Shown here piece by piece: positions 27,994 to 37,571 of a DNA stretch of 64,000 nt (position 1 is its first letter; every line of letters begins with the position of its first letter). The notes under the pieces are model-generated. The model was not told the DNA's origin, searched no databases, and saw only the letters and a list, made by a program, of their open reading frames with translations. Source of the DNA: Planctomycetota bacterium. Its GTDB lineage: Bacteria > Planctomycetota > Brocadiia > Brocadiales > Brocadiaceae. A program made the position numbers and the translations under genes. The stretch lies in contig VGXV01000004.1 of the NCBI GenBank assembly GCA_016873165.1, forward strand, positions 62,001-126,000, given 5' to 3'.

Positions 27994-29091
27994 TTAATTT
28001 AACGTTCTTTTTAAAACTTCAATGTCTCTCGGTTTAACTGTTTTTCCCGAATCGACAATAACATCGGGCTCCATCTTAAACCTCCTTACCCATGTTGTTT
28101 CCGATTGAGACTTCCAGTACAATTTATATTCGCCGGGAGATACGTTCATAAAATGATAATAACCATCATCATTAGTGACCGTTTCAAGTTCCAAAGCGCC
28201 CTCTACAAGTCGATATTCCCTTAATAACAAACCACTCTTTTCAAGCCTGCGCAATTGTACCAGACAACCCTTCATGGGTTTTCCGCTTTTTAATATCCGT
28301 CCCTCAACACTGCCAAGATTCGGATCTTGTAATGCCGTTATTTCTTCAACTGTTTCGGCAACCGCAGAAACTTCCGCGTCCGGCAAGTTATCATCTTTAT
28401 TCCCGGCTACCTGAAATGTTTTATCCTCCGGCATGCGCTCTGTCCTGCTATCGCCGCGTTTTTCAGAATCACCAAATTCATTTGCATCGGAAACATCATC
28501 TTCTTTAACTCCGATGTCTTTTTCCTTCAATGTCTCTTTTGTTTTAAATCTATAATATTTCTTTGAATCTGCTTTGTCTGTAATATCAGTCCTTAATTCC
28601 CCTGCCAACGCAGCCGATTCTTCTTTTTGTATATTCCCCGCCTGATTTTGGGTACTATATTCGCGTTGCCGCCTTTTTTCATCATCTTTATTGACCGTTT
28701 CCGGCATATTGGAACTGCCTGTTTTTTCAACCGGCAACGACTCGCCATCGCCATTCTCCTTGAATGACATCTGTACAGAAGATATCGCAAAGGCAGGTAT
28801 CAATATAATGATTTCGTCTTTTTTTATCTCCTTTACTTTACACTCCAGAGTTATTTCCTCCGCATCCAGAAAAATTACATCAGAAAAATAGTCATTTTGT
28901 GAAAACTGCATATTTAAAGACTTCATAGCTCTTTTCGGTATTTCCAAACTCACATATTCATCCGTAGCGCCTAATACCTTAAAATCGATTTTTTTACCGG
29001 AATCTTTCAATACGATTACATCTCCGCCGGCTGCAGAGAAAAAACTCGTACTCAAAAACAAAACCATTACATATACATACAATCTCATCAT
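27994..29091 (-). CDS. Exported protein with C-terminal carboxypeptidase-regulatory-like domain
   Basis: 365 residues: signal peptide (1-22), a beta-rich N-terminal part (about 25-115), a long charged and probably disordered middle (about 120-255), and a C-terminal domain (about 260-345) with G-S-V-E-G-R-I and D-G-Y-Y-H-F-M-N-V-S-P-G-E-Y-K-L typical of carboxypeptidase-regulatory-like (CarboxypepD_reg) folds. No catalytic motif. Transcribed towards the cytochrome operon but separated by 0.4 kb, so probably a separate unit. Function unknown. Confidence 0.7.
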   Translation of the reverse strand: MMRLYVYVMVLFLSTSFFSAAGGDVIVLKDSGKKIDFKVLGATDEYVSLEIPKRAMKSLNMQFSQNDYFSDVIFLDAEEITLECKVKEIKKDEIIILIPAFAISSVQMSFKENGDGESLPVEKTGSSNMPETVNKDDEKRRQREYSTQNQAGNIQKEESAALAGELRTDITDKADSKKYYRFKTKETLKEKDIGVKEDDVSDANEFGDSEKRGDSRTERMPEDKTFQVAGNKDDNLPDAEVSAVAETVEEITALQDPNLGSVEGRILKSGKPMKGCLVQLRRLEKSGLLLREYRLVEGALELETVTNDDGYYHFMNVSPGEYKLYWKSQSETTWVRRFKMEPDVIVDSGKTVKPRDIEVLKRTLN

Positions 29092-29113
29092 TTAATAAAA
29101 ATTCCTCGCACAA

Positions 29114-29127
29114 CGTAAATATTTACG
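29114..29127. promoter_or_regulatory. 14-bp perfect palindrome upstream of the 365-residue gene
   Basis: CGTAAATATTTACG lies 23 bp before the ATG at 29091, a plausible operator or start-region hairpin. Confidence 0.4.
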
Positions 29128-29250
29128 AAAAATATCATGCTTAACAAAAGCTTTGCATTCTTTTGCCAATTGCTCTATTATCAAGCGCCGAAAGGATTTA
29201 TTTAACCAGTCGCATTAGTTTATCATTCATTGATTGTATATCAAATAAAA

Positions 29251-29286
29251 AAAGGGACATCACAAGAACGATGTGATGTCCCTTTT
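29251..29286 (-). terminator. Rho-independent terminator after the Reeler-like gene
   Basis: Arms 29251-29264 and 29272-29285 pair perfectly over 14 bp. On the minus strand a T-rich run follows. Confidence 0.88.
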
Positions 29287-29318
29287 CCAATACATTTCTA
29301 AAAGATTACGTAATCTTT

Positions 29319-30215
29319 TTACTTTTTTCTTACTTTCACTACTGTTTTTGCCGTGCCTTTTACCCCTTCTGCCGCAAATGTTATCTTTGCATTACCTTTC
29401 TTATCCTTGGCAGTGATAGTAAACTTTGCTTCTCCATTTGTATCTGTTTCAACACTTTCCGGCGACACATCTACCCTCTTTTTGCCTGCGTTACTCAATG
29501 ATGCCGTAACTTTCACACCTTCCGCCGCGTAATCCTCATCCCCTGTTACCGTTACTGTCACTTCATCGCTTTCCCCGAACAACAGTGTTATTTTCGCATC
29601 AGAAACAGCTATCAATTCTGCTTCACACGAACCGGGCACAGGCGTTGCCGTTGGCGTGGGTGATGCTGCTGCTCCTGCAATCAATGAAGCGGTCGTTGTA
29701 TAAATATAATCACCTTTATTTGTGCTATTTCCGTCTGCTTCATTTCCTGCGGCATAAAATGTGACAGGATCGTCTGCCGCACTGGAAGGAGCTCTCCACA
29801 CTACAGACCAGCTTGAATCATTGGACCCGCTTGAAGTATGCGAAATATAATCTCCCTCACTTGTTTGCGTCTTATTATCAACATTGTTAAAAAGCCCGAC
29901 GTGCTCATTATTTGCATCGAGGGCAGAAAGCTGAAACCCATGCTTTACACCGCTTGAATTAGTAAATGATACGGTAATAGTTACTTCTTCTCCCGGAGTA
30001 TAGGTGCTTGGCGCGGTAATAGAAAACCCGGCGCTTCCGGAATTTACATCAAAAGAATTATGACATAATGTCGCACAGGTAGACCCATTATCTGCGGGAG
30101 AACCCGTATTACCGTCCGGCGGACCTGCAGAATATGAGTATGCAACATTCACCCCGACACCCATCGTCAACAATAGAGTAACAATACATGATGCCATCTT
30201 AAAAAGGTTTTTCAT
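29319..30215 (-). CDS. Exported Reeler-like protein with Ig-like C-terminus and CxxxCH motif
   Basis: 298 residues: signal peptide (1-27). A G-N-T-G-S-P stretch and C-A-T-L-C-H follow at about 47-52, then a beta-sandwich (60-185) of the Reeler/choice-of-anchor V type. After a Pro/Thr/Ala linker comes a bacterial Ig-like (Big_1) domain with V-T-V-T-V-T-G. In relatives the N-terminal motif is usually CxxCH; here an extra residue makes it C-x3-C-H. SD AAGGAGGT and a consensus promoter predict high expression. Probably a surface or anammoxosome-lumen protein. Confidence 0.75.
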   Translation of the reverse strand: MKNLFKMASCIVTLLLTMGVGVNVAYSYSAGPPDGNTGSPADNGSTCATLCHNSFDVNSGSAGFSITAPSTYTPGEEVTITVSFTNSSGVKHGFQLSALDANNEHVGLFNNVDNKTQTSEGDYISHTSSGSNDSSWSVVWRAPSSAADDPVTFYAAGNEADGNSTNKGDYIYTTTASLIAGAAASPTPTATPVPGSCEAELIAVSDAKITLLFGESDEVTVTVTGDEDYAAEGVKVTASLSNAGKKRVDVSPESVETDTNGEAKFTITAKDKKGNAKITFAAEGVKGTAKTVVKVRKK

Positions 30216-30316
30216 ACAAGTACCTCCTTCTAAGAAAAAACTTCACCGGAAAAGGAAACTATACAATAAAATTTTAATTAAACCGCAGCTATATTCCGGA
30301 AATAAAATACAGCGCC

Positions 30317-30345
30317 ATTATATGAAATTCAATGTTTCATGTCAA
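30317..30345 (-). promoter_or_regulatory. Full-consensus sigma70 promoter
   Basis: Minus strand TTGACA (30340-30345), exactly 17 bp, TATAAT (30317-30322). Leader of about 95 nt to the ATG at 30215. Confidence 0.88.
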
Positions 30346-30509
30346 CTAATTATATCTTGACAATAATTTTTATTTAAAAACGATAAAGAGAAAGACATCT
30401 ACCCTACACCTCCGACAATACCCCGCGAACAACCCGCCTCTCCATAATAAAAACTATTCAAAGGGAAACATGCCTGAATTCCATCATGGTATCAGATGAT
30501 GCCGTATTC

Positions 30510-30532
30510 AAATCATTTTCACAAAATGATTT
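30510..30532. repeat. Hairpin upstream of the CBS gene
   Basis: Perfect 10-bp arms 30510-30519 and 30523-30532 with a CAC loop. It lies in the divergent region between the Reeler-like gene and the CBS gene and could be an operator. A weak TTGATT-N18-TATAAA overlaps its end (30531-30560). Confidence 0.45.
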
Positions 30533-30570
30533 GATTGAGTTATTGGATTTTTGATATAAAATAATTACCT

Positions 30571-30990
30571 ATGAAAAATCTTGATCCAATTTCTCATGTA
30601 ATGACCGCAAATTTACTCACCGTCACTATTGACCAAAAACTGAGCGTTGTGCGTAAATTGATGGCAGAAAATCAAATCCATCACATCCCGGTGGTAAATG
30701 ACCGAAAACTCACAGGACTTATCAGCGCAACCGATATGTTAAAATTAAATATCGCATCCGCGGAAACAAACAATAAATCCATTGATGAACTAATTGACCA
30801 GCAGTATACTGTAGAGCAAGTCATGCAGAAAAATCTGGTTACCATTAATATTAAGGACTCGGTGCGAAAAGCCGCGTATCTTCTGAGTAATGGACTATTT
30901 CACTCGCTTCCTGTAATTGATGACGACCGCAATCTTATCGGAATAATTACCAGTACGGATCTGATCAGGTACCTGGCAAAATCATACTAA
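30571..30990 (+). CDS. CBS-domain pair protein
   Basis: 139 residues made of two CBS motifs (about 8-62 and 80-136), each with the H-I/S-x-P-V-V/I-x-D and G-L/I-I-S/T-x-T-D pattern. Such stand-alone pairs bind adenosyl nucleotides and act as energy sensors. No partner domain. First plus-strand gene after the cytochrome region; no clear SD. Confidence 0.9.
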   Translation: MKNLDPISHVMTANLLTVTIDQKLSVVRKLMAENQIHHIPVVNDRKLTGLISATDMLKLNIASAETNNKSIDELIDQQYTVEQVMQKNLVTINIKDSVRKAAYLLSNGLFHSLPVIDDDRNLIGIITSTDLIRYLAKSY

Positions 30991-31013
30991 ATATTTCAAC
31001 GAAAGGCTCTGCT

Positions 31014-31538
31014 ATGAAACATCATTTTGGAATTGCTTTACTACTTCTTTTTACTCTGTTGTTTGGATTCGGCTGTAAAGAAAAAAACAATTCATCTTCC
31101 GCATCTCCTGATTTGCCGGATTTAGCCGGAATCTGGATATTGGTAAAGGAAAATGTTATTGGGTATGACATTGAAGATGGAAAACGGAAAGACTGGAATG
31201 AAACCAATGTTCTTGATGAGGAAATTTTTCAGTTTAATGCCAATAACGTAAAATGGTACACAAAAGAAGAAACATGTTACGAAGTGGACGATACCATTAC
31301 TTATAAAATTTCCGGAAAAAGACTTATCGGCCCTTTTTGGGAAGGAACAGACTCGGAAGAGAAAAACACAACCACATGGTCAACATCAATCGAGTACAAA
31401 AACAACTACCTTGTAATAACGCGGGCCGAAAACATAAAAGAACCTCGTTATGAATCATACGAGAAAATTATACAGTATTTTAAAAAATACACGGGAACGC
31501 TGCCACCTTCCGGGTGGCCAAAACAAATGTGTCAATAA
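31014..31538 (+). CDS. Putative lipoprotein
   Basis: 174 residues. A signal peptide ends in a lipobox (L-F-G-F-G-C, Cys21), then a polar linker and a beta-rich domain (L-A-G-I-W-I-L-V-K-E onwards) reminiscent of lipocalin-like calycin folds. Starts 23 nt after the CBS gene. Function unknown. Confidence 0.75.
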   Translation: MKHHFGIALLLLFTLLFGFGCKEKNNSSSASPDLPDLAGIWILVKENVIGYDIEDGKRKDWNETNVLDEEIFQFNANNVKWYTKEETCYEVDDTITYKISGKRLIGPFWEGTDSEEKNTTTWSTSIEYKNNYLVITRAENIKEPRYESYEKIIQYFKKYTGTLPPSGWPKQMCQ

Positions 31539-31643
31539 GTTCCTCTGCAAATACCGTTCGATTCCCGAATAAAAACCAAACAGAAAACTATTTTCGTTGC
31601 GCTGGGCTTCCGACTGTAATAGTCCTTCTTATTAAAGAAAGAA

Positions 31644-34600
31644 ATGTCAAATCTCCCAGAAGCGGAACACAACCTGCAATCGGGCAATCTCCTTTATGAA
31701 GAGGGAAATTATCCCGATGCGTACAAGGCATACAAAGCTGCAATAGCGTTGGATCCGGGCAATGCTATCGCTTACAATAATTGCGCACTCACTCTTTTTG
31801 AACTCCGGGAATTTGAAGAATCGATCAAACATTTCCAGAAAGCGGTTTCGATTGATCCCGAAATTGTCAGCGCTTACCACAGTTGGGGGCTGGCGCTTTA
31901 TCATATAAAAAAATACAACGAGGCTATTGAAAAATTTCAGATAGCGGTTGAAAAAAACCCAAACCACGTGGGAGCATATACGAGTTGGGGCATCGCCCTC
32001 TGCAATCTTAAAAAATATGAAGAAGCCATTGAAAAATTTCAGGAAGCAATAGAAATAGATTCCGAATATTTTGATGCTTACTACAACTGGGGACAAGCCC
32101 TTATCCGTCTTGAGATGTACGACCGGGCGGCAGATATATTTCAAACCGCACTGGAAATTAATCCAACCTCTATTGATTCCTATATTGGCTGTGGTCTCGC
32201 TTTTTATCATCAAAAAAAATACCTGCTTGCGGTGGAAATATACCAGCAAGCCATCGCAAAAGAACCGGAAAACCCTCGCATCTGCATCCATCTGGGGGAT
32301 GCCTTGGCGAAACAAAACCTCTATGAAAAGGCTTCCGAAAAATATCAGAAGGCCATTCAAATTGATCCGGCCAATACAAATGCTTACCTCTCATGGGGAA
32401 TTGCCCTTCAGGAACTTGACAAATACGGCGAAGCTGTCGGGAAATATCAAAAGGCTGCCGCAATTGATCAAACATGTCTCAATGCTTTCGTATATTGGAG
32501 CAACGCGCTTGTACAGTGTAAAGAGCACGAAAAAGCGATTGAAGTCCTGCAAAAGGCAATGGAAATAAATCACATACAGCCCGGCATCCGCATTGCGCTC
32601 GGAAATCTTTTTTATCAACTGAAAAGATATGAAGACGCCGTCAATATGTATCAAATGATAGCCGACGAGGATATCAAAGACGCAGCCGTATTCCTGCACT
32701 GGGGAAATTCTCTTGCGGAGATGAAAAAATTCAATGAAGCGCTGGAAAAATTCAAAAAAGCAATCGGAATAGATCCTTACTCATTGACTGCCTGTCTCTC
32801 ATACGGCACAGCCCTTATTGAGGCAAATAAGTACGAAGAAGCTATTGAAATATTCCGGCAAATAAACAAAACCAGACCGAATGACATCCCCGCCTCATAC
32901 CACTGGGGAAAATGTCTTTATAATCTTAAAAAATACAAAGAGGCCATTGAGAAATTTGAGCAGGTAATCTCCCGTGACCCTGGCAATATTGAGGCGCTCC
33001 TTGCCCTGGGGCTGTGTTATTACAACCTGAAAAACTACACTGCTGCATGTGAAAAATTCCAACATTGCACAACGCTCGATCCCAAAGCTTCCATGCCCCA
33101 TGCATGCCTTGGAATACTACTGTACGAACGCAAAGAATTTGAAGAAGCCATTAAGATATTCAGAAAGGCTGCCCGCCTCGATTCAAAAAACAGCATCGCG
33201 AATCATGGATGGGGCAATGTACTCTTTAAATTAAAGAACTATGAAGATGCGATAAAAAAATATAAAAAATCAACCTCCCTTGACCCCGGTAATTTAGCCG
33301 CGCATTATAATTGGGGGCTATCCCTGTGCAAGCTGCAAATGTTTAACGAATCCATTAAAAAATATGAACAAATACTCACCCTCGACCCTAATTATGCAAA
33401 TGCCTATGTCGGATGGGGCATAACCCTCTATGAAACAAATCAATATGAAGATGCTCTGAAAAAGTGTGAAGAAGCCGTATCTATCGACCCTGTACATTCC
33501 GGCGCCCTTTCTCTCCGGGGACACACCCTTTATAAATGCAAAAGATACGACGATGCGGCCGTAAAATTTCTGCAGGCAACGAAATACAATACCACTCATG
33601 CGGATATATTTAATATTGCCGCTTACCTGCATTGGAAGCGGGGACAATACGAAAAGGCCGGAAACCTCTGGAAAACAGCCTGCGCCCTCTACGAACAAAT
33701 GAGGGAAATGGCAAAAGAAACTCTTTCCGCCGACTTCTTCCAAAACTACGGGGACATTCTCTATAATGTGTTTGGGAAAATGGACAAGGCGGAAGAAATG
33801 TATCAGGAAGGGCTCTCTCTCAACCCCGATCATACGGGAATTCTGATCAGTCTGACACAGTTATATCAGGAAAAAAAAGACACAAACATCGCCGCAGGAA
33901 CGGACGCATTTCTGAAGTCGCAGGAGGCATTTCAAAAAGCAGCATTTTCTTTAAAAGAACAGCTCCGGCTGGCAAAAAGCGCAGGAAAACTTAACCTTCT
34001 GGCGCAATTACTATTGATCGCCGAAAACCTTGAAGAAGCGGAAAAATATTTCAAAAATGCCCTGGAAGGCACTGAAGACAGCACACTAAACGAAAGAGAA
34101 ATGTCAGAAGCCTATACAAACTTAGGAGCAATCTCTCTCCATAAAAAAGATTTCCAGGCGGGACTGCAACATCTGAAACGCGCCATCGAACTGGATGCTA
34201 CAAACCTTGCTGCACAATGCAACATTGCGGCGACATTTCTCAAGATGGAACAATGGGAAAACGCAGAAGCCGTCTACAAAAAAATCCTGGAATATCTCCC
34301 GAACCACACGGAGTCACATATCGGACTGGCGGAGGTATACAGAATAACGGGAGATCGCGGCGCCAGGAGTTGCTATAAACAGGCGCTTTCACACGTATCA
34401 CAGGCTCTCTCCCTTGCCGAATCGGAAACAGGCTCTAAAAGACTTGATAAAAATATCCTTGCGGCGCTATTCTATGCAAAAGGATACATCAGAATAAAAG
34501 ATCACCAGTCATTCAGGGAAGCGAAAGACGATACCCTTTACCATCTGGCATTTGAAGACTTTGAACACTGCAGAAATTATAACCCCAACAGCATTCTGGC

Positions 34601-34976
34601 AACCGTCGCTATAAACGCTTTGCAAAAAAAACTGCGCACGGCTTCTCCTCAGTGGATTACAGAAAAAATAGGCCCCGGCACAATAATATTCCTCTCTCTT
34701 CTGGTTTTTATCGCGGGTCAGATAAGCTTTTTTACCGGCATTCCAAAAACCATTAACCTGAATCACTACGCAATCATAACCGTTGGCTCTCTCATTTCCA
34801 TCGCGGCAGGTTTTTATTTGCCGCAAATTATGCGTCAAAAGAACATAAATATCGAATTAGAGGAATACCCCCTGCCCCTGTTATCAACCGCAACAAACCG
34901 AATTGGCATAGAACTGGAAAAAAGCCCCATAGACCTGCTGAATATACTCCCTCCCAAAATCACTTGGAAATTATAA
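31644..34976 (+). CDS. Giant TPR-repeat protein with C-terminal membrane helices
   Basis: 1110 residues. From residue about 8 to 640 it is an almost unbroken run of 34-residue TPR units (W-G-x-A-L-x2-L-K-K-Y-E-E-A-I-x-K-F-Q-x-A then D-P). A second set lies at about 690-930. Two hydrophobic helices near 1010-1060 and a short charged tail follow. No signal peptide, so the TPR scaffold probably stays cytoplasmic and anchored at its C-terminus. Likely a protein-protein scaffold; the partner is unknown. Confidence 0.85.
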   Translation: MSNLPEAEHNLQSGNLLYEEGNYPDAYKAYKAAIALDPGNAIAYNNCALTLFELREFEESIKHFQKAVSIDPEIVSAYHSWGLALYHIKKYNEAIEKFQIAVEKNPNHVGAYTSWGIALCNLKKYEEAIEKFQEAIEIDSEYFDAYYNWGQALIRLEMYDRAADIFQTALEINPTSIDSYIGCGLAFYHQKKYLLAVEIYQQAIAKEPENPRICIHLGDALAKQNLYEKASEKYQKAIQIDPANTNAYLSWGIALQELDKYGEAVGKYQKAAAIDQTCLNAFVYWSNALVQCKEHEKAIEVLQKAMEINHIQPGIRIALGNLFYQLKRYEDAVNMYQMIADEDIKDAAVFLHWGNSLAEMKKFNEALEKFKKAIGIDPYSLTACLSYGTALIEANKYEEAIEIFRQINKTRPNDIPASYHWGKCLYNLKKYKEAIEKFEQVISRDPGNIEALLALGLCYYNLKNYTAACEKFQHCTTLDPKASMPHACLGILLYERKEFEEAIKIFRKAARLDSKNSIANHGWGNVLFKLKNYEDAIKKYKKSTSLDPGNLAAHYNWGLSLCKLQMFNESIKKYEQILTLDPNYANAYVGWGITLYETNQYEDALKKCEEAVSIDPVHSGALSLRGHTLYKCKRYDDAAVKFLQATKYNTTHADIFNIAAYLHWKRGQYEKAGNLWKTACALYEQMREMAKETLSADFFQNYGDILYNVFGKMDKAEEMYQEGLSLNPDHTGILISLTQLYQEKKDTNIAAGTDAFLKSQEAFQKAAFSLKEQLRLAKSAGKLNLLAQLLLIAENLEEAEKYFKNALEGTEDSTLNEREMSEAYTNLGAISLHKKDFQAGLQHLKRAIELDATNLAAQCNIAATFLKMEQWENAEAVYKKILEYLPNHTESHIGLAEVYRITGDRGARSCYKQALSHVSQALSLAESETGSKRLDKNILAALFYAKGYIRIKDHQSFREAKDDTLYHLAFEDFEHCRNYNPNSILATVAINALQKKLRTASPQWITEKIGPGTIIFLSLLVFIAGQISFFTGIPKTINLNHYAIITVGSLISIAAGFYLPQIMRQKNINIELEEYPLPLLSTATNRIGIELEKSPIDLLNILPPKITWKL

Positions 34977-35066
34977 GAAATTATACTATCATTCTGTAGA
35001 TTTTAGGTATTTTCTCGATCACATTTATTTTATTATCTTTTACCCGTTTTTATAGAAGAACCGTTC

Positions 35067-36617
35067 ATGACGAAAGAAGAAGTCCTGAAAACTGTATTGA
35101 ATTCCCCCTCCTTGCCTACGCTGCCTACCGTTGCATCGAAACTCATTTCAATATCTTCGAAACCGGAAACCACGATGACGGAAATTGCCAATCTGATTTC
35201 CAAAGATATCACCATGTCGGCAAAATTATTAAAGATTGCCAACTCCGCCTTTTATAGCTTTTCCAGTAAAATCAGCACCGTTCACCAGGCGGTGTCAAAT
35301 ATCGGAAAAAATGCGATCCGAAGCCTTGTCCTCTCCGTTTCATTCCTTACCATTAAAACAAATTATAAAGACGAGGTATTTGATTATGAAAAACATTGGC
35401 AGCAATCTCTCTCCTCAGCCGTTGCGGCAAAACTTATCATGGCGGAAGTCGACAAAACAGACCCGGAAGAAATATTCAGCGCCGCGCTCCTGCAGGATAT
35501 TGGAGGATTAATCCTCGCGCGGTCCTTTCCGCAGCAATACAAACAAACGATGAAAGCGCTCTCTGAAAATAATGAAGATTGTATTGAAACCGAACGGCAA
35601 ATTATCGGAGCGGATCACGCACTTGTCGGTTATGCGGTCACTCGCAATTGGGGTTTTCCGGCAGAATTACTGATACCCATACTCTACCATCACAACCCTG
35701 AAGGTTATAAAGAAAACAATAACAAACTCAAAACAGCTATAAATGTAGTTCACTTATCGGGAATAGTTACGAACATACTATTCTCCAAAAATCCACAAGA
35801 CTATCACCGGCAGTTTATGGAAAAATCCAGGAAAATACTTAATTTTGACAACAAGGTTGCCGACAGGATACTTAAAAAGGTACATACGGAAATAGCTGAC
35901 GTTGCCGGTTTCTTCGACTTCAACATATCAAATCCCAAATCGATTGAAGAAATTCTGCAGGAGGCCAACATTGCCTTAAGCCTCATCAACTTATCCTACG
36001 AACAGATGAACAAGGAACTCATCGCCGCAAAGATGGAATTGCAGAAGCTTGCCAAAGACCTTGAAGAAAAAAACAAACGGCTTGAAGTACTTGCAAATAT
36101 AGACGGATTGACCGATGTATACAACCACCGGTACTTTCAAAACTTTCTCGAAACGGAGATTCGCAGGGCAATGCGCAAAGAAACATCCGTAAGCCTGATC
36201 CTCTTTGATGTGGACTACTTCAAAAAATTTAACGATAGCTACGGACATCAGGCGGGTGATTTCATATTAAAGGAAATGTGCAAACTGGTAAAAAAGAACA
36301 TTCGCGACTACGACATAGTTGCCCGGTACGGCGGCGAGGAGTTTGCCATTGTTCTTGTGGAAACACCGGAGGAAGAGGCCATAGAAATTGCAGAAAAACT
36401 CCGGGAGACCATTGCTGCACACATCTTTATTGACGGCATCAACGAATACACCGTAACCGCCAGTTTTGGCGTGGCAACCATGAGTCCCGCTATAGAAGAA
36501 ATAAAACAAGGCGATTTTATTGAATCCGCCGACAAGGCCCTCTATGAATCAAAGAAAAAAGGCCGCAACAAAGTAACCGCACACATCCAGAAAAAGAAAT
36601 GGTTCGGAAAGGGATAG
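35067..36617 (+). CDS. HDOD-GGDEF diguanylate cyclase
   Basis: 516 residues. An N-terminal HDOD domain (about 10-215; L-P-T-L-P-T-V-A-S-K-L start, Q-D-I-G-G-L) is followed by a coiled coil (about 315-345) and a GGDEF domain (about 350-510). The active site is R-Y-G-G-E-E-F. An inhibitory I-site R-D-Y-D lies five residues before it, so feedback by c-di-GMP is expected. Makes cyclic-di-GMP. The last 188 bp plus downstream DNA are duplicated at 38121. Confidence 0.92.
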   Translation: MTKEEVLKTVLNSPSLPTLPTVASKLISISSKPETTMTEIANLISKDITMSAKLLKIANSAFYSFSSKISTVHQAVSNIGKNAIRSLVLSVSFLTIKTNYKDEVFDYEKHWQQSLSSAVAAKLIMAEVDKTDPEEIFSAALLQDIGGLILARSFPQQYKQTMKALSENNEDCIETERQIIGADHALVGYAVTRNWGFPAELLIPILYHHNPEGYKENNNKLKTAINVVHLSGIVTNILFSKNPQDYHRQFMEKSRKILNFDNKVADRILKKVHTEIADVAGFFDFNISNPKSIEEILQEANIALSLINLSYEQMNKELIAAKMELQKLAKDLEEKNKRLEVLANIDGLTDVYNHRYFQNFLETEIRRAMRKETSVSLILFDVDYFKKFNDSYGHQAGDFILKEMCKLVKKNIRDYDIVARYGGEEFAIVLVETPEEEAIEIAEKLRETIAAHIFIDGINEYTVTASFGVATMSPAIEEIKQGDFIESADKALYESKKKGRNKVTAHIQKKKWFGKG

Positions 36618-36789
36618 TTTGGTTTCCCTTCTTCGCAACCTCAACGAATCGTGATTGAAAGGAAAACAAGATATGATACACATGGAAAACACAAACGATT
36701 CTGAGAAAACCGGAGGATACTAAAGTCTTTTCCAGATTATCAAAAGATCTGATGTGGATTTGCCCACAATAAAGATTTGATCTGTTCAA
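36430..36789 (+). repeat. Copy 1 of a segmental duplication
   Basis: 360 bp: the last 62 codons of the diguanylate cyclase and about 170 bp of downstream DNA. Copy 2 is at 38121-38478, with a few substitutions and one 1-bp gap (about 95% identical by eye). Confidence 0.85.
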
Positions 36790-36865
36790 TGTCTAATTGA
36801 CCCCAAACCCCTCTATTTGAAAATAAACCTCAGCGCTTTTGTGTTTTAGTGGTTAGTTCTTCTCT

Positions 36866-37282
36866 CTACCTAATCCAGTAGAATATGACCTCTTTTTTCT
36901 TATCTATAGGATCAAATTCATGATGATCCGCTGTCAATATTTTAATGCCTCTCGTTTTTGCCTCGGCGATAGCTATTGAATCTGCAAGTGAAATTCTATA
37001 GGTGGCTTTCAACCTTCCGGCCTCTTTGAAAACAATATCTTCTAATTTATCAATGATTATTAAAGGTAAAGATACTATTTTAGCAAGTATTTCTTCCGCT
37101 TTGTCTTTTCCATCTTCACGATATATACCGTAGTATATTTCAAGAACATTAATTTTATTCATAAATACCTTACAACCGCTCTGTTTCGCCCGAACAAGAA
37201 TGTCTTCAACCACATCCGCACCGTTTTCATCATTTAAAAAGGCAATAATTGCACAGGCATCAAACAAAAATGCTTCTTTCAT
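36866..37282 (-). CDS. PIN-domain toxin (VapC-like)
   Basis: 138 residues. PIN acidic residues are visible: Asp8 (L-F-D-A-C-A), Glu near 49 (V-L-E-I-Y-Y), Asp in L-A-D-S-I-A and Asp in L-T-A-D-H-H. Expected to be an RNase. Its ATG overlaps the antitoxin stop by 4 nt (ATGA), the usual coupled arrangement. Confidence 0.88.
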   Translation of the reverse strand: MKEAFLFDACAIIAFLNDENGADVVEDILVRAKQSGCKVFMNKINVLEIYYGIYREDGKDKAEEILAKIVSLPLIIIDKLEDIVFKEAGRLKATYRISLADSIAIAEAKTRGIKILTADHHEFDPIDKKKEVIFYWIR

Positions 37283-37500
37283 CGCTCAAGCACCTTTTCT
37301 TTTTTTTTCAAACACAAGTATCTTTCTGTTGAAAAATGGGACCCCTTCAAAGAACCTCTCGCATCTCTTATGGGGTCTGTTTTGGGTTTTAACAAAATAC
37401 CTTCTTCCGTTTCTATGAGTTCAACTTCTTTTCCCTTCAGTTTTCTTGCTATCTTCTCCGGAAGATTCAATTGTTCCGATTTCACCACAACTGCTTCCAT
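37279..37500 (-). CDS. AbrB/MazE-like antitoxin
   Basis: 73 residues with the swapped-hairpin pattern L-P-E-K-I-A-R-K-L-K-G-K-E-V-E-L-I then G-I-L-L-K-P, and a charged C-terminal tail for toxin binding. Precedes and overlaps the PIN toxin gene. Confidence 0.8.
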   Translation of the reverse strand: MEAVVVKSEQLNLPEKIARKLKGKEVELIETEEGILLKPKTDPIRDARGSLKGSHFSTERYLCLKKKEKVLER

Positions 37501-37571
37501 TTACAGCTCCTTTCTTGAGTGTTTTCCAATCAATTGCTTTGCCATCTTTAATATCTTCTAGTGTCTAATTG

